Source: Rhodospirillaceae bacterium
GTDB lineage: Bacteria; Pseudomonadota; Alphaproteobacteria; UBA8366
Direction: 5' to 3'
Length of the DNA: 8,046 nucleotides
Assembly: GCA_002718015.1 (NCBI GenBank)
Contig: PBCW01000048.1
Coordinates: forward strand, 8,669-16,714
In this document: positions 1-7,429 of the stretch, piece after piece
Layout of the letters: every line of letters begins with the position of its first letter
How positions within the stretch are numbered: position 1 is the first letter of the stretch
Notes under the pieces: generated by a model
The model's input: only the letters and a program-made list of their open reading frames with translations
What the model was told of the DNA's origin: nothing
The model's database searches: none
Program-made: the position numbers and the translations under genes

Positions 1-77
1 GGCAGTACTTCCTTGAGGGCTTTTTTCCACGGCTCGTACCTATCCACGTCATCCTTTGAGAAAAATATTAATGCCAT
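1..77 (-). CDS. N-terminal fragment of a gene, possibly GhrA-type glyoxylate/hydroxypyruvate reductase (partial)
   Basis: An ATG at 77-75 opens a frame that stays open to the left edge and gives 26 residues, starting MALIFFSKDDVDRYEPW and ending in KKALKEVLP. It starts 10 bases after the yejF stop codon on the same strand, so it is probably the next gene of the same transcript. A weak AGG lies 9 bases upstream (87-89), inside the yejF stop region. A short hydrophobic beta strand followed by a tryptophan-containing helix ending in LP resembles, from memory, the N-terminus of GhrA-type 2-hydroxyacid dehydrogenases, which reduce glyoxylate or hydroxypyruvate with NADPH. The NAD-binding and catalytic parts lie outside the window, so the function is a guess. 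That a gene starts here is more secure than what it encodes. Confidence 0.5.
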   Translation of the reverse strand, partial: MALIFFSKDDVDRYEPWKKALKEVL

Positions 78-87
78 TACTACCGGC

Positions 88-1728
88 CTATTTCTTTCGG
101 CTTGTTTCCAAAAACTCGCTACTGATCTTATTCTGAAAAGCTGCCATGATAAGTTCTCGAGTGTAAGGATCTCTCGGAGCCTCAAATATACGGGATGATT
201 CACCCTCTTCCACTAATTTTCCGTGCCGCATGACTATCACTCTGTCAGCAAGAGCTTTTACTACTTTAAGGTCGTGGCTTATAAATAGATAGGCAAGCTT
301 ATGTCTAGCTTGTAGCGTGCGAAGAAGGTCCACAATTTGAGCCTGAACCGAACGGTCAAGTGCTGATGTGGGTTCATCCAAAACGATAAATCGAGGCCTT
401 AAAACCAATGCCCGCGCGATAGCAATGCGCTGACGCTGCCCGCCAGAAAATTCGTGCGGATAACGATTCCGATTGACCGGTTGAATGCCCACTTCTTCCA
501 GAACGTTAACGACTAGGTCGTCACGGTCGCGTTTATTTTCCCCAATTGCATGGATAACCAAACCCTCCTCCACAATCTGGCCAACGGTCATCCGCGGGCT
601 CAAGCTACCGAACGGATCTTGAAAAACAACTTGCATCTGCCGTCTAAACGGACGCATCCCATTCGCTTTAAGATTTTGTAGATTTTTCCCATCAAATCTA
701 AGAACGCCCTCACTTTTCTGCAACTTAAGTAGGGCCATACCCAGAGTGGTCTTTCCAGATCCTGACTCACCAACAATACCAACTGTCTCCCCTTCATGAA
801 TTTTGATATTCATACCATCAACAGCGCGCACATAATCTACGACGCGGCGCAACAATCCTTCTCTTATTGGAAACCAAACCTTAATCTCTTTACTTTCCAA
901 TAACACTGGCGCTGTTGTTTCTATTGCAAGCTTTGACCCCTTAGGTTCCGCATCGAGCAATTGCTTGGTGTAAGCATGTGCCGGAGTTGAAAAAACTTCT
1001 TTTGTGTCACCGGACTCAACAATCGAGCCCTTCTCCATAACGCAAACCCTATCGGCAATTTTCTCAACGACACCGAGATCATGAGTAATAAAAAGAAGCG
1101 CCATCCCAAACTTACGCTGTAAGTTTTTTAGTAAATCAAGAATTTGGGCCTGTAATGTCACATCTAGTGCGGTGGTTGGTTCATCTGCGATTAGCAGATC
1201 GGGTTCGTTCGCAAGTGCCATAGCAATCATCACTCGCTGCCGCTGCCCTCCTGATAATTCGTGCGGGAAAGCACCCAGCCGCTGATCTGCATTTTCAATG
1301 CCTACCTCCCCAAGTAACCCAATTACGCGTTTCCGAATCTGGTTTCCGGGGAAATCTTTATGGAGAATTAAAGACTCAGCTATCTGTTTTTCAATGGTAT
1401 GAAGAGGGTTAAGTGCTGTCATAGGCTCTTGGAAAATCATTGATATTCTGTTGCCACGAACCCGCCCTAAAATATCACTGCCAGCACCAAGAAGCTCATC
1501 ACTCTTAAATTTGATAGAGCCTGTCGGATGATATGCCGTTGTATAGGAAAGTAGTTGTAAAATTGAGAGCGCAATCACAGATTTTCCAGATCCTGACTCC
1601 CCAACCAACGCAACTGTTTCCCCTTTGTTGACACTAAAAGAAACCCCCTTCACCGCCTCTATATCGCCATCTGAAGACCGAAAGGATACTGCTAAGTTTA
1701 TTACATTAAGGAGTGTTTTTTGGCACAC
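88..1728 (-). CDS. yejF: Peptide ABC transporter, duplicated ATP-binding protein YejF
   Basis: This is the energy-supplying subunit of the YejABEF importer. It sits on the cytoplasmic face of YejB and YejE and carries two complete ABC ATPase domains in one chain of 546 residues (E. coli YejF is about 530). Numbered from the GTG at 1728, domain 1 has Walker A GESGSGKS at 43-50, Q-loop FQEP, signature LSGGQ at 158-162, Walker B LLIADEP ending near 184 and the switch histidine at 216. Domain 2 has Walker A GESGSGKT at 320-327, Q-loop FQDP, signature FSGGQ at 427-431, Walker B FIVLDEP at 447-453 and histidine 485. Each domain is followed by an Opp/Dpp-style tail ([13 protein letters not shown] and DPYTRELI). 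All catalytic motifs are intact. I chose GTG 1728 because AAAAGG lies 8 bases upstream, it begins 4 bases after the yejE stop, and the resulting N-terminus ([15 protein letters not shown]) fits the family. ATG 1758 or GTG 1773 would add 10 or 15 residues overlapping yejE. Confidence 0.93.
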   Translation of the reverse strand: MCQKTLLNVINLAVSFRSSDGDIEAVKGVSFSVNKGETVALVGESGSGKSVIALSILQLLSYTTAYHPTGSIKFKSDELLGAGSDILGRVRGNRISMIFQEPMTALNPLHTIEKQIAESLILHKDFPGNQIRKRVIGLLGEVGIENADQRLGAFPHELSGGQRQRVMIAMALANEPDLLIADEPTTALDVTLQAQILDLLKNLQRKFGMALLFITHDLGVVEKIADRVCVMEKGSIVESGDTKEVFSTPAHAYTKQLLDAEPKGSKLAIETTAPVLLESKEIKVWFPIREGLLRRVVDYVRAVDGMNIKIHEGETVGIVGESGSGKTTLGMALLKLQKSEGVLRFDGKNLQNLKANGMRPFRRQMQVVFQDPFGSLSPRMTVGQIVEEGLVIHAIGENKRDRDDLVVNVLEEVGIQPVNRNRYPHEFSGGQRQRIAIARALVLRPRFIVLDEPTSALDRSVQAQIVDLLRTLQARHKLAYLFISHDLKVVKALADRVIVMRHGKLVEEGESSRIFEAPRDPYTRELIMAAFQNKISSEFLETSRKK

Positions 1729-1732
1729 ATTA

Positions 1733-2797
1733 TCAACCTTTTCTTGGGTCGAAAGCATCACGCACTGCCTCACCGATAAATACTAACAGAGATAACATAA
1801 CTGAAATAACAATGAAGGCCGTGATACCCAACCATGGTGCAAAAAGATTATCCTTACCTTGTTTAAGTAGTTCGCCCAACGAAGGTGACCCTGGCGGCAA
1901 ACCAAATCCAAGGAAGTCAAGAGATGTCAATGTGATTACCGAGCCCGAAGTAATAAACGGCAGAAATGTTAAAGTCGCAACCATCGCGTTAGGCATCACA
2001 TGCTGCATTATAATTACCCTGTTAGACTGACCCAACGCGCGTGCGGCTTTTACATATTCAAAATTTCGTCCTCTAAGAAACTCTGCTCGTACTACACCCA
2101 CAAGCCCAGGCCAACTGAACAAAAGCATCAATCCTAATAACCACCAGAAATTTGGCTGCACAACACTCGCTAATATTATTAACATGTAAAGCATAGGTAA
2201 TCCGACCCAAATTTCTATTACTCGTTGGCCTATGAGATCGATCAATCCTCCAAAATAGCCTTGTATTGCTCCAACAGCTATTCCGATCAAAGAACTAAAA
2301 ATTGTAAGAGCCAAACCAAAAAGTACTGATATTCGAAACCCATAAATCATTCTAGAAAAGACATCTCGTGCCTGATCGTCCGTTCCTAACCAATTTTGTG
2401 TGGAAGGTGGAGAGGGTGCAGGGCTAGCCAAATCTGTGATATGGCTATCGTAACTGTAGCGGACAGGAGGCCAAATCATCCAACCGTCAGCCTCTATTAA
2501 CTTCTGTACATGCACATCCGTATAATCGGCCTCGGTCTCAAAATCACCACCAAAATCTGTCTCCGAATAGAATTCAAAAATAGGAAAATAAACATCACTC
2601 TTAAACCAAATTACTACCGGTCGATCATTTGCAATAAATTCAGCAAATAATGAAACCACAAATAAAAAGAGGAATATCCACAGAGACCAGAAACCCCTCT
2701 TGTTTTTACGAAAATTATTCAATCGCCGTTGCATAAGAGGTGTGACTCTTAAATTCCTAACCTCCGATACTTCTAAAGATCTCGCCATTTCAGCCAC
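1733..2797 (-). CDS. yejE: Peptide ABC transporter permease YejE
   Basis: This is the second inner-membrane permease of the YejABEF importer (354 residues; E. coli YejE is about 340). After a basic cytoplasmic N-terminus it has a first membrane segment at about 37-57, then a YejE-type periplasmic loop (FGGDFETEADY, GWMIWPPVRYSYD) leading into NWLGTDDQARDVFSRMIYG, the family's lead-in to the BPD_transp_1 core. Further membrane segments lie at about 157-180, 200-225, 225-240, 275-298 and 322-342. The EAA-type coupling loop that contacts the ATPase is at about 248-272 (YVKAARALGQSNR, HVMPN). The C-terminus GEAVRDAFDPRK is typical. The GTG at 2797 directly follows the yejB stop codon (TGAGTG), pointing to translational coupling. 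An ATG at 2788 is an alternative, three residues shorter. Neither has a strong Shine-Dalgarno, though AAGG lies 13 bases before the GTG. Confidence 0.93.
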   Translation of the reverse strand: MAEMARSLEVSEVRNLRVTPLMQRRLNNFRKNKRGFWSLWIFLFLFVVSLFAEFIANDRPVVIWFKSDVYFPIFEFYSETDFGGDFETEADYTDVHVQKLIEADGWMIWPPVRYSYDSHITDLASPAPSPPSTQNWLGTDDQARDVFSRMIYGFRISVLFGLALTIFSSLIGIAVGAIQGYFGGLIDLIGQRVIEIWVGLPMLYMLIILASVVQPNFWWLLGLMLLFSWPGLVGVVRAEFLRGRNFEYVKAARALGQSNRVIIMQHVMPNAMVATLTFLPFITSGSVITLTSLDFLGFGLPPGSPSLGELLKQGKDNLFAPWLGITAFIVISVMLSLLVFIGEAVRDAFDPRKG

Positions 2798-3910
2798 TCA
2801 TATCTTTCTACCTTCGAAGTCAATTCGAGGGTCAACAATGGTGTAAACGACGTCGCTTACCAACTGAAGAACGAGACCTATCAAAGTAAAGAAATAAAGC
2901 GTGCCGAAGAGGACTGGATAGTCTCGGTTGACAGCTGCCTCAAACCCTAATAACCCGAGCCCATCAAGTGAAAATATTACTTCTATTAGCAAAGAGCCTG
3001 TGAAAAGGATTCCTATAAAAGCGCTTGGAAAACCAGCAATCACAATCAACATAGCATTTCGAAAAATATGACCATAAAGCACACGTTTTTCTGTCAACCC
3101 CTTTGCTCGCGCTGTGATTACATACTGTTGATTTATTTGATCTAGAAAAGAATTCTTCGTCAACATTGTGAGCCCTGCAAAACCACCGATAACGAGAGAG
3201 AGTATAGGGAGTGCCATGTGCCAGAGGTAATCGCCTATTAAAGCAAGAGTTGAAAGCTCCCGCCAATCAGTTGAAACAAGACCACGTAGCGGAAACCAAT
3301 CGAGGTAGCGACCACCCGCAAATAGCACCACAAGTAAGATTGCAAACAAAAAGCCTGGCACAGCATTCCCAACGATTACCGCAGTACTGGAAAAAACATC
3401 GAAACGACTGCCATCCCGTACAGCTTTGGCTATACCAAGCGGGATTGATATAAGATAAATTAAAAGTGCACTCCATAAGCCCAGAGAAATTGATACCGGC
3501 ATCTTTTCAATCACTAAAGACGTGACGCTTTGATCAAGGAAGTAGCTATTGCCGAAGTCGAAGGTAATATAATTCCCTATCATAAAAAGAAACCGTTCGT
3601 ACGCCGGTCTATCAAAGCCAAACTGCTTTTCAAGCTGTTTTATGAAAGCTGGATCAAGCCCCTGTGCACCCCGATATTTGTTCTCAATTGAACCAGGTTG
3701 GCCCGTGGCCCCTTGCATGTCTCTTCCTGATTCTGACGATGTATCACCTGCGAACTTAGCTGTGGCCGAGACTGCTGTTCCCTTTATTTCAGCTATCATC
3801 TGCTCAACCGGGCCGCCCGGAGCTACATGCACGATTGCAAAATTGACAAGCATTATTCCAAAAAGGGTTGGGATGATTAGGAACAGTCGGCGAATGATGT
3901 AGCCTAGCAT
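2798..3910 (-). CDS. yejB: Peptide ABC transporter permease YejB
   Basis: This is the first inner-membrane permease of the YejABEF importer (370 residues from the ATG at 3910; E. coli YejB is about 364). The N-terminus, [20 protein letters not shown], is the classic first membrane helix of DppB/OppB-type permeases, followed by [10 protein letters not shown] low-complexity periplasmic loop at about 43-80 precedes [10 protein letters not shown] and KQFGFDRP, both typical of YejB. Core membrane segments follow at about 140-163, 175-200, 228-250, 287-312 and 335-360. The EAA-type loop ([23 protein letters not shown]) is at about 263-285. The C-terminus [11 protein letters not shown] matches the family. 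A GTG at 3913 immediately precedes the ATG and could add one residue. AGGAAG at 3926-3931, overlapping the yejA stop codon, is rather far (15 bases) to act as a normal ribosome site. The gap from yejA is 19 bases. Confidence 0.94.
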   Translation of the reverse strand: MLGYIIRRLFLIIPTLFGIMLVNFAIVHVAPGGPVEQMIAEIKGTAVSATAKFAGDTSSESGRDMQGATGQPGSIENKYRGAQGLDPAFIKQLEKQFGFDRPAYERFLFMIGNYITFDFGNSYFLDQSVTSLVIEKMPVSISLGLWSALLIYLISIPLGIAKAVRDGSRFDVFSSTAVIVGNAVPGFLFAILLVVLFAGGRYLDWFPLRGLVSTDWRELSTLALIGDYLWHMALPILSLVIGGFAGLTMLTKNSFLDQINQQYVITARAKGLTEKRVLYGHIFRNAMLIVIAGFPSAFIGILFTGSLLIEVIFSLDGLGLLGFEAAVNRDYPVLFGTLYFFTLIGLVLQLVSDVVYTIVDPRIDFEGRKI

Positions 3911-3929
3911 CACTTCGAATAGGCGCTTC

Positions 3930-5798
3930 CTAGCGCCCCTCCCTCATCGCAGCACCATAGCCTGCGCGGCGTAGTGTCAAATCCTTCTTCGGGTGAATCC
4001 ACCATGCAGAAAAGACTATTCCGTTCTTAGGTGTTCTTACCGGCATACCAAACCTGTTCCAATAGACGATCCGGTCGTTATCAGTGTGCCAGTGCGGTAT
4101 TACTAAATGCTGCCAGAGTAAAACCCTATCCAAGGCGTGGCTATGAGCGACAAGTTTTTTTCGGTCTGACGCTGCAATCAACCCTTCGACCAACTCATCT
4201 ACGACATTATTCTTAAGCCCAGAAAGGTTACGACTGCCAGTTCTGCCTGCAGCGTCAGATGTCCAATACATCCTCTGCTCGTTGCCAGGCGAGGAGCTCT
4301 GCCCCCAAGTTGTGACAACCATATCAAAATCAAAACTCTGGGTGCGTTTCTGATACTGCGCTGAGTCCACAGTTCGCACATGCGCGATTATACCGAGCTT
4401 TTTTAAGTTTTTCTTGAACGGCAGAGCTATCCTTTCGAATAGGGGGCTTACCAGAAGGATCTCAAACTCGAGCGGTTGGCCAGACTCCTGGTGAACAAGT
4501 CTCCGCAGACCCCTATCAAATTTCCAACCCGCTCTTTTTAATAGATTGCGAGCCTTACGAATATTATCGCGGTTATTCCCTGATCCATCGGTTTCAGGAG
4601 CAGTGTAGGAAGAACTAAAAACTTCCTGCGGTAATTCCGTACGATATGGTTCTAGTATAACGAGTTCTTCTGCCGAGGGCGTTCCTAGCGCGGACAACTC
4701 AGAATTAGCGAAAAAGCTCTCTGTACGCTTATATTGACCGTAAAACAGGGTTTTGTTGGACCATTCAAAATCGAAGGCATAGCTTAGAGCTTCCCGAACC
4801 CTGCGGTCATTGAAGACTTGACGGCGCGTATTGAAAACAAATCCCTGCATTCCTTGTGTGCGTTCATGCTTAAAGGAACGCTTCATTAAAAAACCTTTCC
4901 TCAACGCAGGGATCTTATAACCAGTTGCCCAAGCCTTTGATGAATTTTCTTGCCGAAAGTCAAACCGGCCCGCTTTGAACGCCTCTAATGCGACCGTGCC
5001 GTCTCGAAAATATTCATAAACAATCTGCCTAAAATTATGACGACCTCGGTTTACGGGCAATTCCCGCCCCCAATAATTCTCTACTCTTTCGTAGGTAATT
5101 GAACGATTAGGCTCGTAACTTTTAATTTTATATGGACCACTGCCGAGTGGCGGACTCAGCGTTGTTTTGGTTGGGTCACGATTTTCCCAATAATGCTTAG
5201 GGAAAACCTGTAACTGTCCCAAGATCAGGGGCAACTCTCTGTTCTTTCCTGGCTCAAACGAAAATTTAACTCGCCGTTTGCCAATTTTCTCTACCTTTGA
5301 AACGTTGCCATAATAAAACCGATAATAGGGGTGCCCTTTAGTCAAAAGGAAGTTGAAACTCCAAATCAAGTCAGCCGCAGAGATAGGACGCCCATCGTGC
5401 CAATAAGCTCCCTTACGCAGAGTAAAAATAGCCCAAGACCTATCTTTTGGGACTTCAATAGACTCAGCTAACAACCCATACATAGAAAATGGTTCGTCAG
5501 CTGAGCTTTCCATCAAAGTATCATATATTCTATTTAAACCTGCCGCCTTCCGACCTTTTATAATGAAGGTATTAAAAGTATCATATCCACCGATAGAGCC
5601 AAGGCGCACTGTACCCCCTTTTGGAGCTCCTGGATTCACATATTCAAAATTCCTGAAATTATCTGGGTATTTCAATTTTCCGTGCATCGCAATGCCATGT
5701 CCACGATACAAGTGATCAGATGCATTACCCACACCGTGGTTCGAAAATACAATCAGAGCAGAGATTAGGTAGGTAGATACAGATTCAAAAAATTTCAT
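3930..5798 (-). CDS. yejA: Periplasmic peptide-binding protein YejA (ABC solute-binding family 5)
   Basis: This is the soluble receptor that captures the substrate in the periplasm and hands it to YejB/YejE. Residues 1 to about 26 form a Sec signal peptide with a hydrophobic stretch ([10 protein letters not shown]) and likely cleavage after GNA, just before [14 protein letters not shown]. Its positive charge is weak. There is no lipobox cysteine, so it should be free in the periplasm. Family marks include [20 protein letters not shown] with FNTFIIKG, the SBP_bac_5 signature region [17 protein letters not shown] at about 133-149, GSGPYKI, and the YejA-like C-terminal [11 protein letters not shown] and VIPHWH. 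At 622 residues it is close to E. coli YejA (about 604). Yej systems of other bacteria import microcin C, antimicrobial peptides or peptidoglycan-derived peptides. Sequence alone does not tell which applies here. A GTG directly before the ATG (5801) is an alternative start; an in-frame TAA at 5810-5808 excludes anything longer. No Shine-Dalgarno is visible. Confidence 0.92.
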   Translation of the reverse strand: MKFFESVSTYLISALIVFSNHGVGNASDHLYRGHGIAMHGKLKYPDNFRNFEYVNPGAPKGGTVRLGSIGGYDTFNTFIIKGRKAAGLNRIYDTLMESSADEPFSMYGLLAESIEVPKDRSWAIFTLRKGAYWHDGRPISAADLIWSFNFLLTKGHPYYRFYYGNVSKVEKIGKRRVKFSFEPGKNRELPLILGQLQVFPKHYWENRDPTKTTLSPPLGSGPYKIKSYEPNRSITYERVENYWGRELPVNRGRHNFRQIVYEYFRDGTVALEAFKAGRFDFRQENSSKAWATGYKIPALRKGFLMKRSFKHERTQGMQGFVFNTRRQVFNDRRVREALSYAFDFEWSNKTLFYGQYKRTESFFANSELSALGTPSAEELVILEPYRTELPQEVFSSSYTAPETDGSGNNRDNIRKARNLLKRAGWKFDRGLRRLVHQESGQPLEFEILLVSPLFERIALPFKKNLKKLGIIAHVRTVDSAQYQKRTQSFDFDMVVTTWGQSSSPGNEQRMYWTSDAAGRTGSRNLSGLKNNVVDELVEGLIAASDRKKLVAHSHALDRVLLWQHLVIPHWHTDNDRIVYWNRFGMPVRTPKNGIVFSAWWIHPKKDLTLRRAGYGAAMREGR

Positions 5799-5852
5799 CA
5801 CAAAGACTTAAGCGGGTGGAGATATGAATTCAAGCAACATCATTTCATCAAA

Positions 5853-6638
5853 TTATGGGTTCAAATACTGCAGAGCTTCGTCTCTGGTTTCTATATTCGC
5901 TGCCGCAAGGACGTGCCCGTCTGAAGCAATTCCCAACGGTTTGCCCGTCCAATCACAGACAGTGCCGCCAGCACCCTCTATCACCGGAACTAAAGCCATG
6001 TAATCGTATGGTTTCATCTTGGCCTCAACGACAAGATCAACAAATCCAGACGCAAGCAGCCCGTAGGCATAGCAATCTCCACCAAACCGCGCTTGCCTAA
6101 CCGCTGAGCTCAATCGAGAAAATTTAACTTCGTCAGTTGTACCGTCAAACATAGACGGGTGTGTAGAGTACATGGAGGATTCGCTAAGCGTTGAAAAAGT
6201 TTTGGTAGCTACCGTGTTGCCGTTAAAAGTTGACCCTATACCACAGATGCCAAGCCAACGTTCACCGATTATAGGCTGGTCGATGACCCCGATCTTAGGA
6301 ATCCCCTCTACCGCCAAAGCTATCAATGTACCAAAGATTGGCATGCCCGTAATAAACGATTGCGTACCATCAATAGGGTCCAATATCCAGACATGTGAAG
6401 CATTCTCGCGAGTCGCTCCAAATTCTTCCCCAATTATGCCATGTTCCGGAAAAATTTTTTCAATGCGCTGTATTATGGCTGCCTCTGCACTCCTATCAGC
6501 AATTGTAACCGGACTTTCGTCACCTTTTATATCAACGTCGAGAGACGCCCGAAAGTACTTGCGCAGGATAGCACCACTCACATCCGCGAGTGCCGACGCT
6601 ACTTCGGCAAGGCTTACGAGGTCATTCTTCATAACCAT
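5853..6638 (-). CDS. hisN: Histidinol-phosphatase, inositol-monophosphatase family (HisN type)
   Basis: This 261-residue enzyme belongs to the Mg-dependent inositol-monophosphatase superfamily. Its sequence style is that of HisN, which removes phosphate from L-histidinol phosphate in histidine synthesis in bacteria lacking a HisB- or PHP-type phosphatase. Metal-site motifs are all present: KGDESPVTIAD (34-48), GEEFG with E71/E72, the double-aspartate motif DPIDGTQSFI (D87, D90) and D212 in PYDYMALVPVIEGAGG. HisN-like stretches also include FGTLIALAVEG, GVIDQPIIGERWLG and GGDCYAYGLLASGFVDLVVEA. It lies 32 bases after the cytochrome gene and 54 bases before yejA, all on one strand. ATG 6638 is taken as start; ATG 6632 is two codons further in, and neither has a clear Shine-Dalgarno. 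A general inositol or sugar phosphatase role is the alternative, since substrate in this family is hard to read from sequence. Confidence 0.87.
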   Translation of the reverse strand: MVMKNDLVSLAEVASALADVSGAILRKYFRASLDVDIKGDESPVTIADRSAEAAIIQRIEKIFPEHGIIGEEFGATRENASHVWILDPIDGTQSFITGMPIFGTLIALAVEGIPKIGVIDQPIIGERWLGICGIGSTFNGNTVATKTFSTLSESSMYSTHPSMFDGTTDEVKFSRLSSAVRQARFGGDCYAYGLLASGFVDLVVEAKMKPYDYMALVPVIEGAGGTVCDWTGKPLGIASDGHVLAAANIETRDEALQYLNP

Positions 6639-6670
6639 CCACGGCTAAGCGCACTGAGGCATGTTTCAAA

Positions 6671-7216
6671 TCACGGAAGCGGCTGCGGGTTATCACTCAG
6701 TGACCTCATGTAGGCTATTATCGAGGCACGATCTTTTGCTTTTTTCAAACCCACAAAGCTCATCTTAGTACCTTTGACGTATTTTTTTGGTTTCCATAAG
6801 AACTTGTTTAGCTCAGCGTATGTCCAATTACCCTTAAGTTTTTTAAATGCACTTGAGTAACCATACCCAGCAGCCACAGCCTGCTTTTTACCAATGGTTT
6901 GCCATAAATTAGGCCCAATGCGGTTTTTGCCACCCTTAGCAAAGGTGTGACATGCAGTACACTTCTTAGCAACTTTTTGACCGGAACTCACACTAGCTTT
7001 TGCTAATAATGGAAGGATTGTTTCAGGGCCGACCGGTATTGAGGTTCCTTTGGGAATATTGGCTATGACTGTGCCCCCATCTATTGAATAAGCCTGTTTT
7101 TCAAGCATCTTCGGCTGGTAAATAAAGCTGGTGATAAATGCCGCTGTCATGGCAATAAGAGCAGCCCCTATTATTGCTGCAGCCAATTTGTTAAAGAATA
7201 AAGGATCGTTAAACAT
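6671..7216 (-). CDS. Membrane-anchored c-type cytochrome (CycM/cytochrome c552-like)
   Basis: This is a monohaem class I cytochrome c of 181 residues. Residues 10-31 form one hydrophobic helix without an obvious cleavage site, so it probably stays as an inner-membrane anchor with the haem domain in the periplasm. A linker of about 40 residues rich in P, G and I follows. The haem site is C86-T-A-C89-H90, followed by GPNLW at 101-105. The likely distal ligand is Met152 in GTKMSF, and the C-terminal helix carries DRASIIAYMRSL. This architecture matches alphaproteobacterial CycM/c552-type proteins that carry electrons between the bc1 complex and cytochrome oxidase. That role is inferred from the family. 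I chose ATG 7216 because TGAGGT (7227-7222) lies 5 bases upstream; a TTG at 7228 would add four residues and place that site inside the gene. It probably leads the minus-strand unit and is divergent from kdsB. Confidence 0.9.
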   Translation of the reverse strand: MFNDPLFFNKLAAAIIGAALIAMTAAFITSFIYQPKMLEKQAYSIDGGTVIANIPKGTSIPVGPETILPLLAKASVSSGQKVAKKCTACHTFAKGGKNRIGPNLWQTIGKKQAVAAGYGYSSAFKKLKGNWTYAELNKFLWKPKKYVKGTKMSFVGLKKAKDRASIIAYMRSLSDNPQPLP

Positions 7217-7221
7217 TATCG

Positions 7222-7227
7222 ACCTCA
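7222..7227 (-). promoter_or_regulatory. Shine-Dalgarno site of the cytochrome c gene
   Basis: TGAGGT on the minus strand lies 5 bases (CGATA) before the ATG at 7216. It is the best-placed ribosome site among the minus-strand genes and decides the start in favour of ATG 7216 over the upstream in-frame TTG at 7228. Confidence 0.7.
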
Positions 7228-7231
7228 AACC

Positions 7232-7246
7232 TTCATTATTAATGAA
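7232..7246. repeat. Perfect 15-base palindrome in the cytochrome c leader
   Basis: TTCATTA, one T, then TAATGAA: perfect 7-base arms around a single base. It ends 4 bases upstream of the cytochrome Shine-Dalgarno. The centre is too tight for a stable RNA hairpin, so it looks more like a dimeric protein binding site (an operator), if it is functional. The arms are AT-rich, so chance is possible. Confidence 0.45.
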
Positions 7247-7249
7247 ACT

Positions 7250-7263
7250 TCTGCAAATGCAGA
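7250..7263. repeat. Perfect 14-base inverted repeat in the cytochrome c leader
   Basis: TCTGCA, AA, TGCAGA: perfect 6-base arms around two bases, three bases away from the 7232-7246 palindrome. On the minus strand the repeat is followed by the second palindrome, not a T run, so it is not a standard terminator for that strand. On the plus strand it is followed by CTTTT, but no gene precedes it there. The two dyads together suggest a compact regulatory site in front of the cytochrome gene. No binding protein is recognised. Confidence 0.4.
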
Positions 7264-7306
7264 CTTTTAATTATTAGTTAACGGAACGATGTAATCTTAC
7301 TACACT

Positions 7307-7334
7307 AATCTATATCATTTTGACTAAATGCCAA
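7307..7334 (-). promoter_or_regulatory. Candidate sigma-70 promoter for the minus-strand gene run
   Basis: On the minus strand TTGGCA (7334-7329) is followed after 16 bases by TAGATT (7312-7307). These are 5/6 and 4/6 matches to the -35 and -10 consensus. A transcript would start near 7300 and have a leader of about 85 bases containing both palindromes. The region is AT-rich and such matches occur by chance; this is only the best candidate I can see. Confidence 0.27.
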
Positions 7335-7336
7335 AG

Positions 7337-7367
7337 TTGGTGCTTTCGGTCAACCTCGCGTCATAAT
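7337..7367 (+). promoter_or_regulatory. Weak candidate promoter for kdsB
   Basis: CATAAT at 7362-7367 is a 5/6 match to a -10 element. The nearest -35-like sequence is TTGGTG at 7337-7342, but the spacing of 19 bases is longer than optimal. It lies back to back with the minus-strand candidate, the two sharing the CCAAAGTTGG dyad at 7331-7340. The leader to kdsB would be about 55 bases. A promoter is required in this gap or further upstream, but this exact site is uncertain. Confidence 0.2.
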
Positions 7368-7429
7368 GCCACACAAATCCATTCTGCTGAATAGTCCGTT
7401 CATACACAATTAGACACAATAACATTCAA

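Noticed and set aside
43..122. YejE-YejF or YejB insertion as a new domain (YejB residues 43-80 are low complexity)
   Set aside because: The G/S/T/A-rich loop before [10 protein letters not shown] is, from memory, normal in alphaproteobacterial YejB, so it is not a novel insertion. The residues correspond to about 3673-3785 on the minus strand.
13..198. Plus-strand open frame of 61 codons at the left edge
   Set aside because: It is antisense to the yejF C-terminus and to the edge gene, with no supporting signal.
1713..2030. Plus-strand open frame of 105 codons opposite the end of yejE
   Set aside because: Antisense to the conserved C-terminal permease core and without a ribosome site or recognisable domain.
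3211..3476. Open frames on both strands of 70-100 codons inside yejB
   Set aside because: They overlap the membrane core of YejB in other frames and show no domain of their own.
5799..5852. Possible promoter or terminator between hisN and yejA
   Set aside because: The 54-base gap is AT-rich, but I found no hairpin followed by a T run, and the only -35/-10 pairs (around TTGATG) match the consensus poorly. An internal promoter remains possible but unsupported.
6172..6648. Plus-strand open frame of 158 codons opposite hisN
   Set aside because: Antisense to the metal-binding core of a convincing HisN. Its length follows from codon bias on the other strand and it resembles no family.
6639..6670. 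Possible terminator between the cytochrome gene and hisN
   Set aside because: The 32-base gap contains no stable inverted repeat with a T tract, so read-through is the simpler reading.
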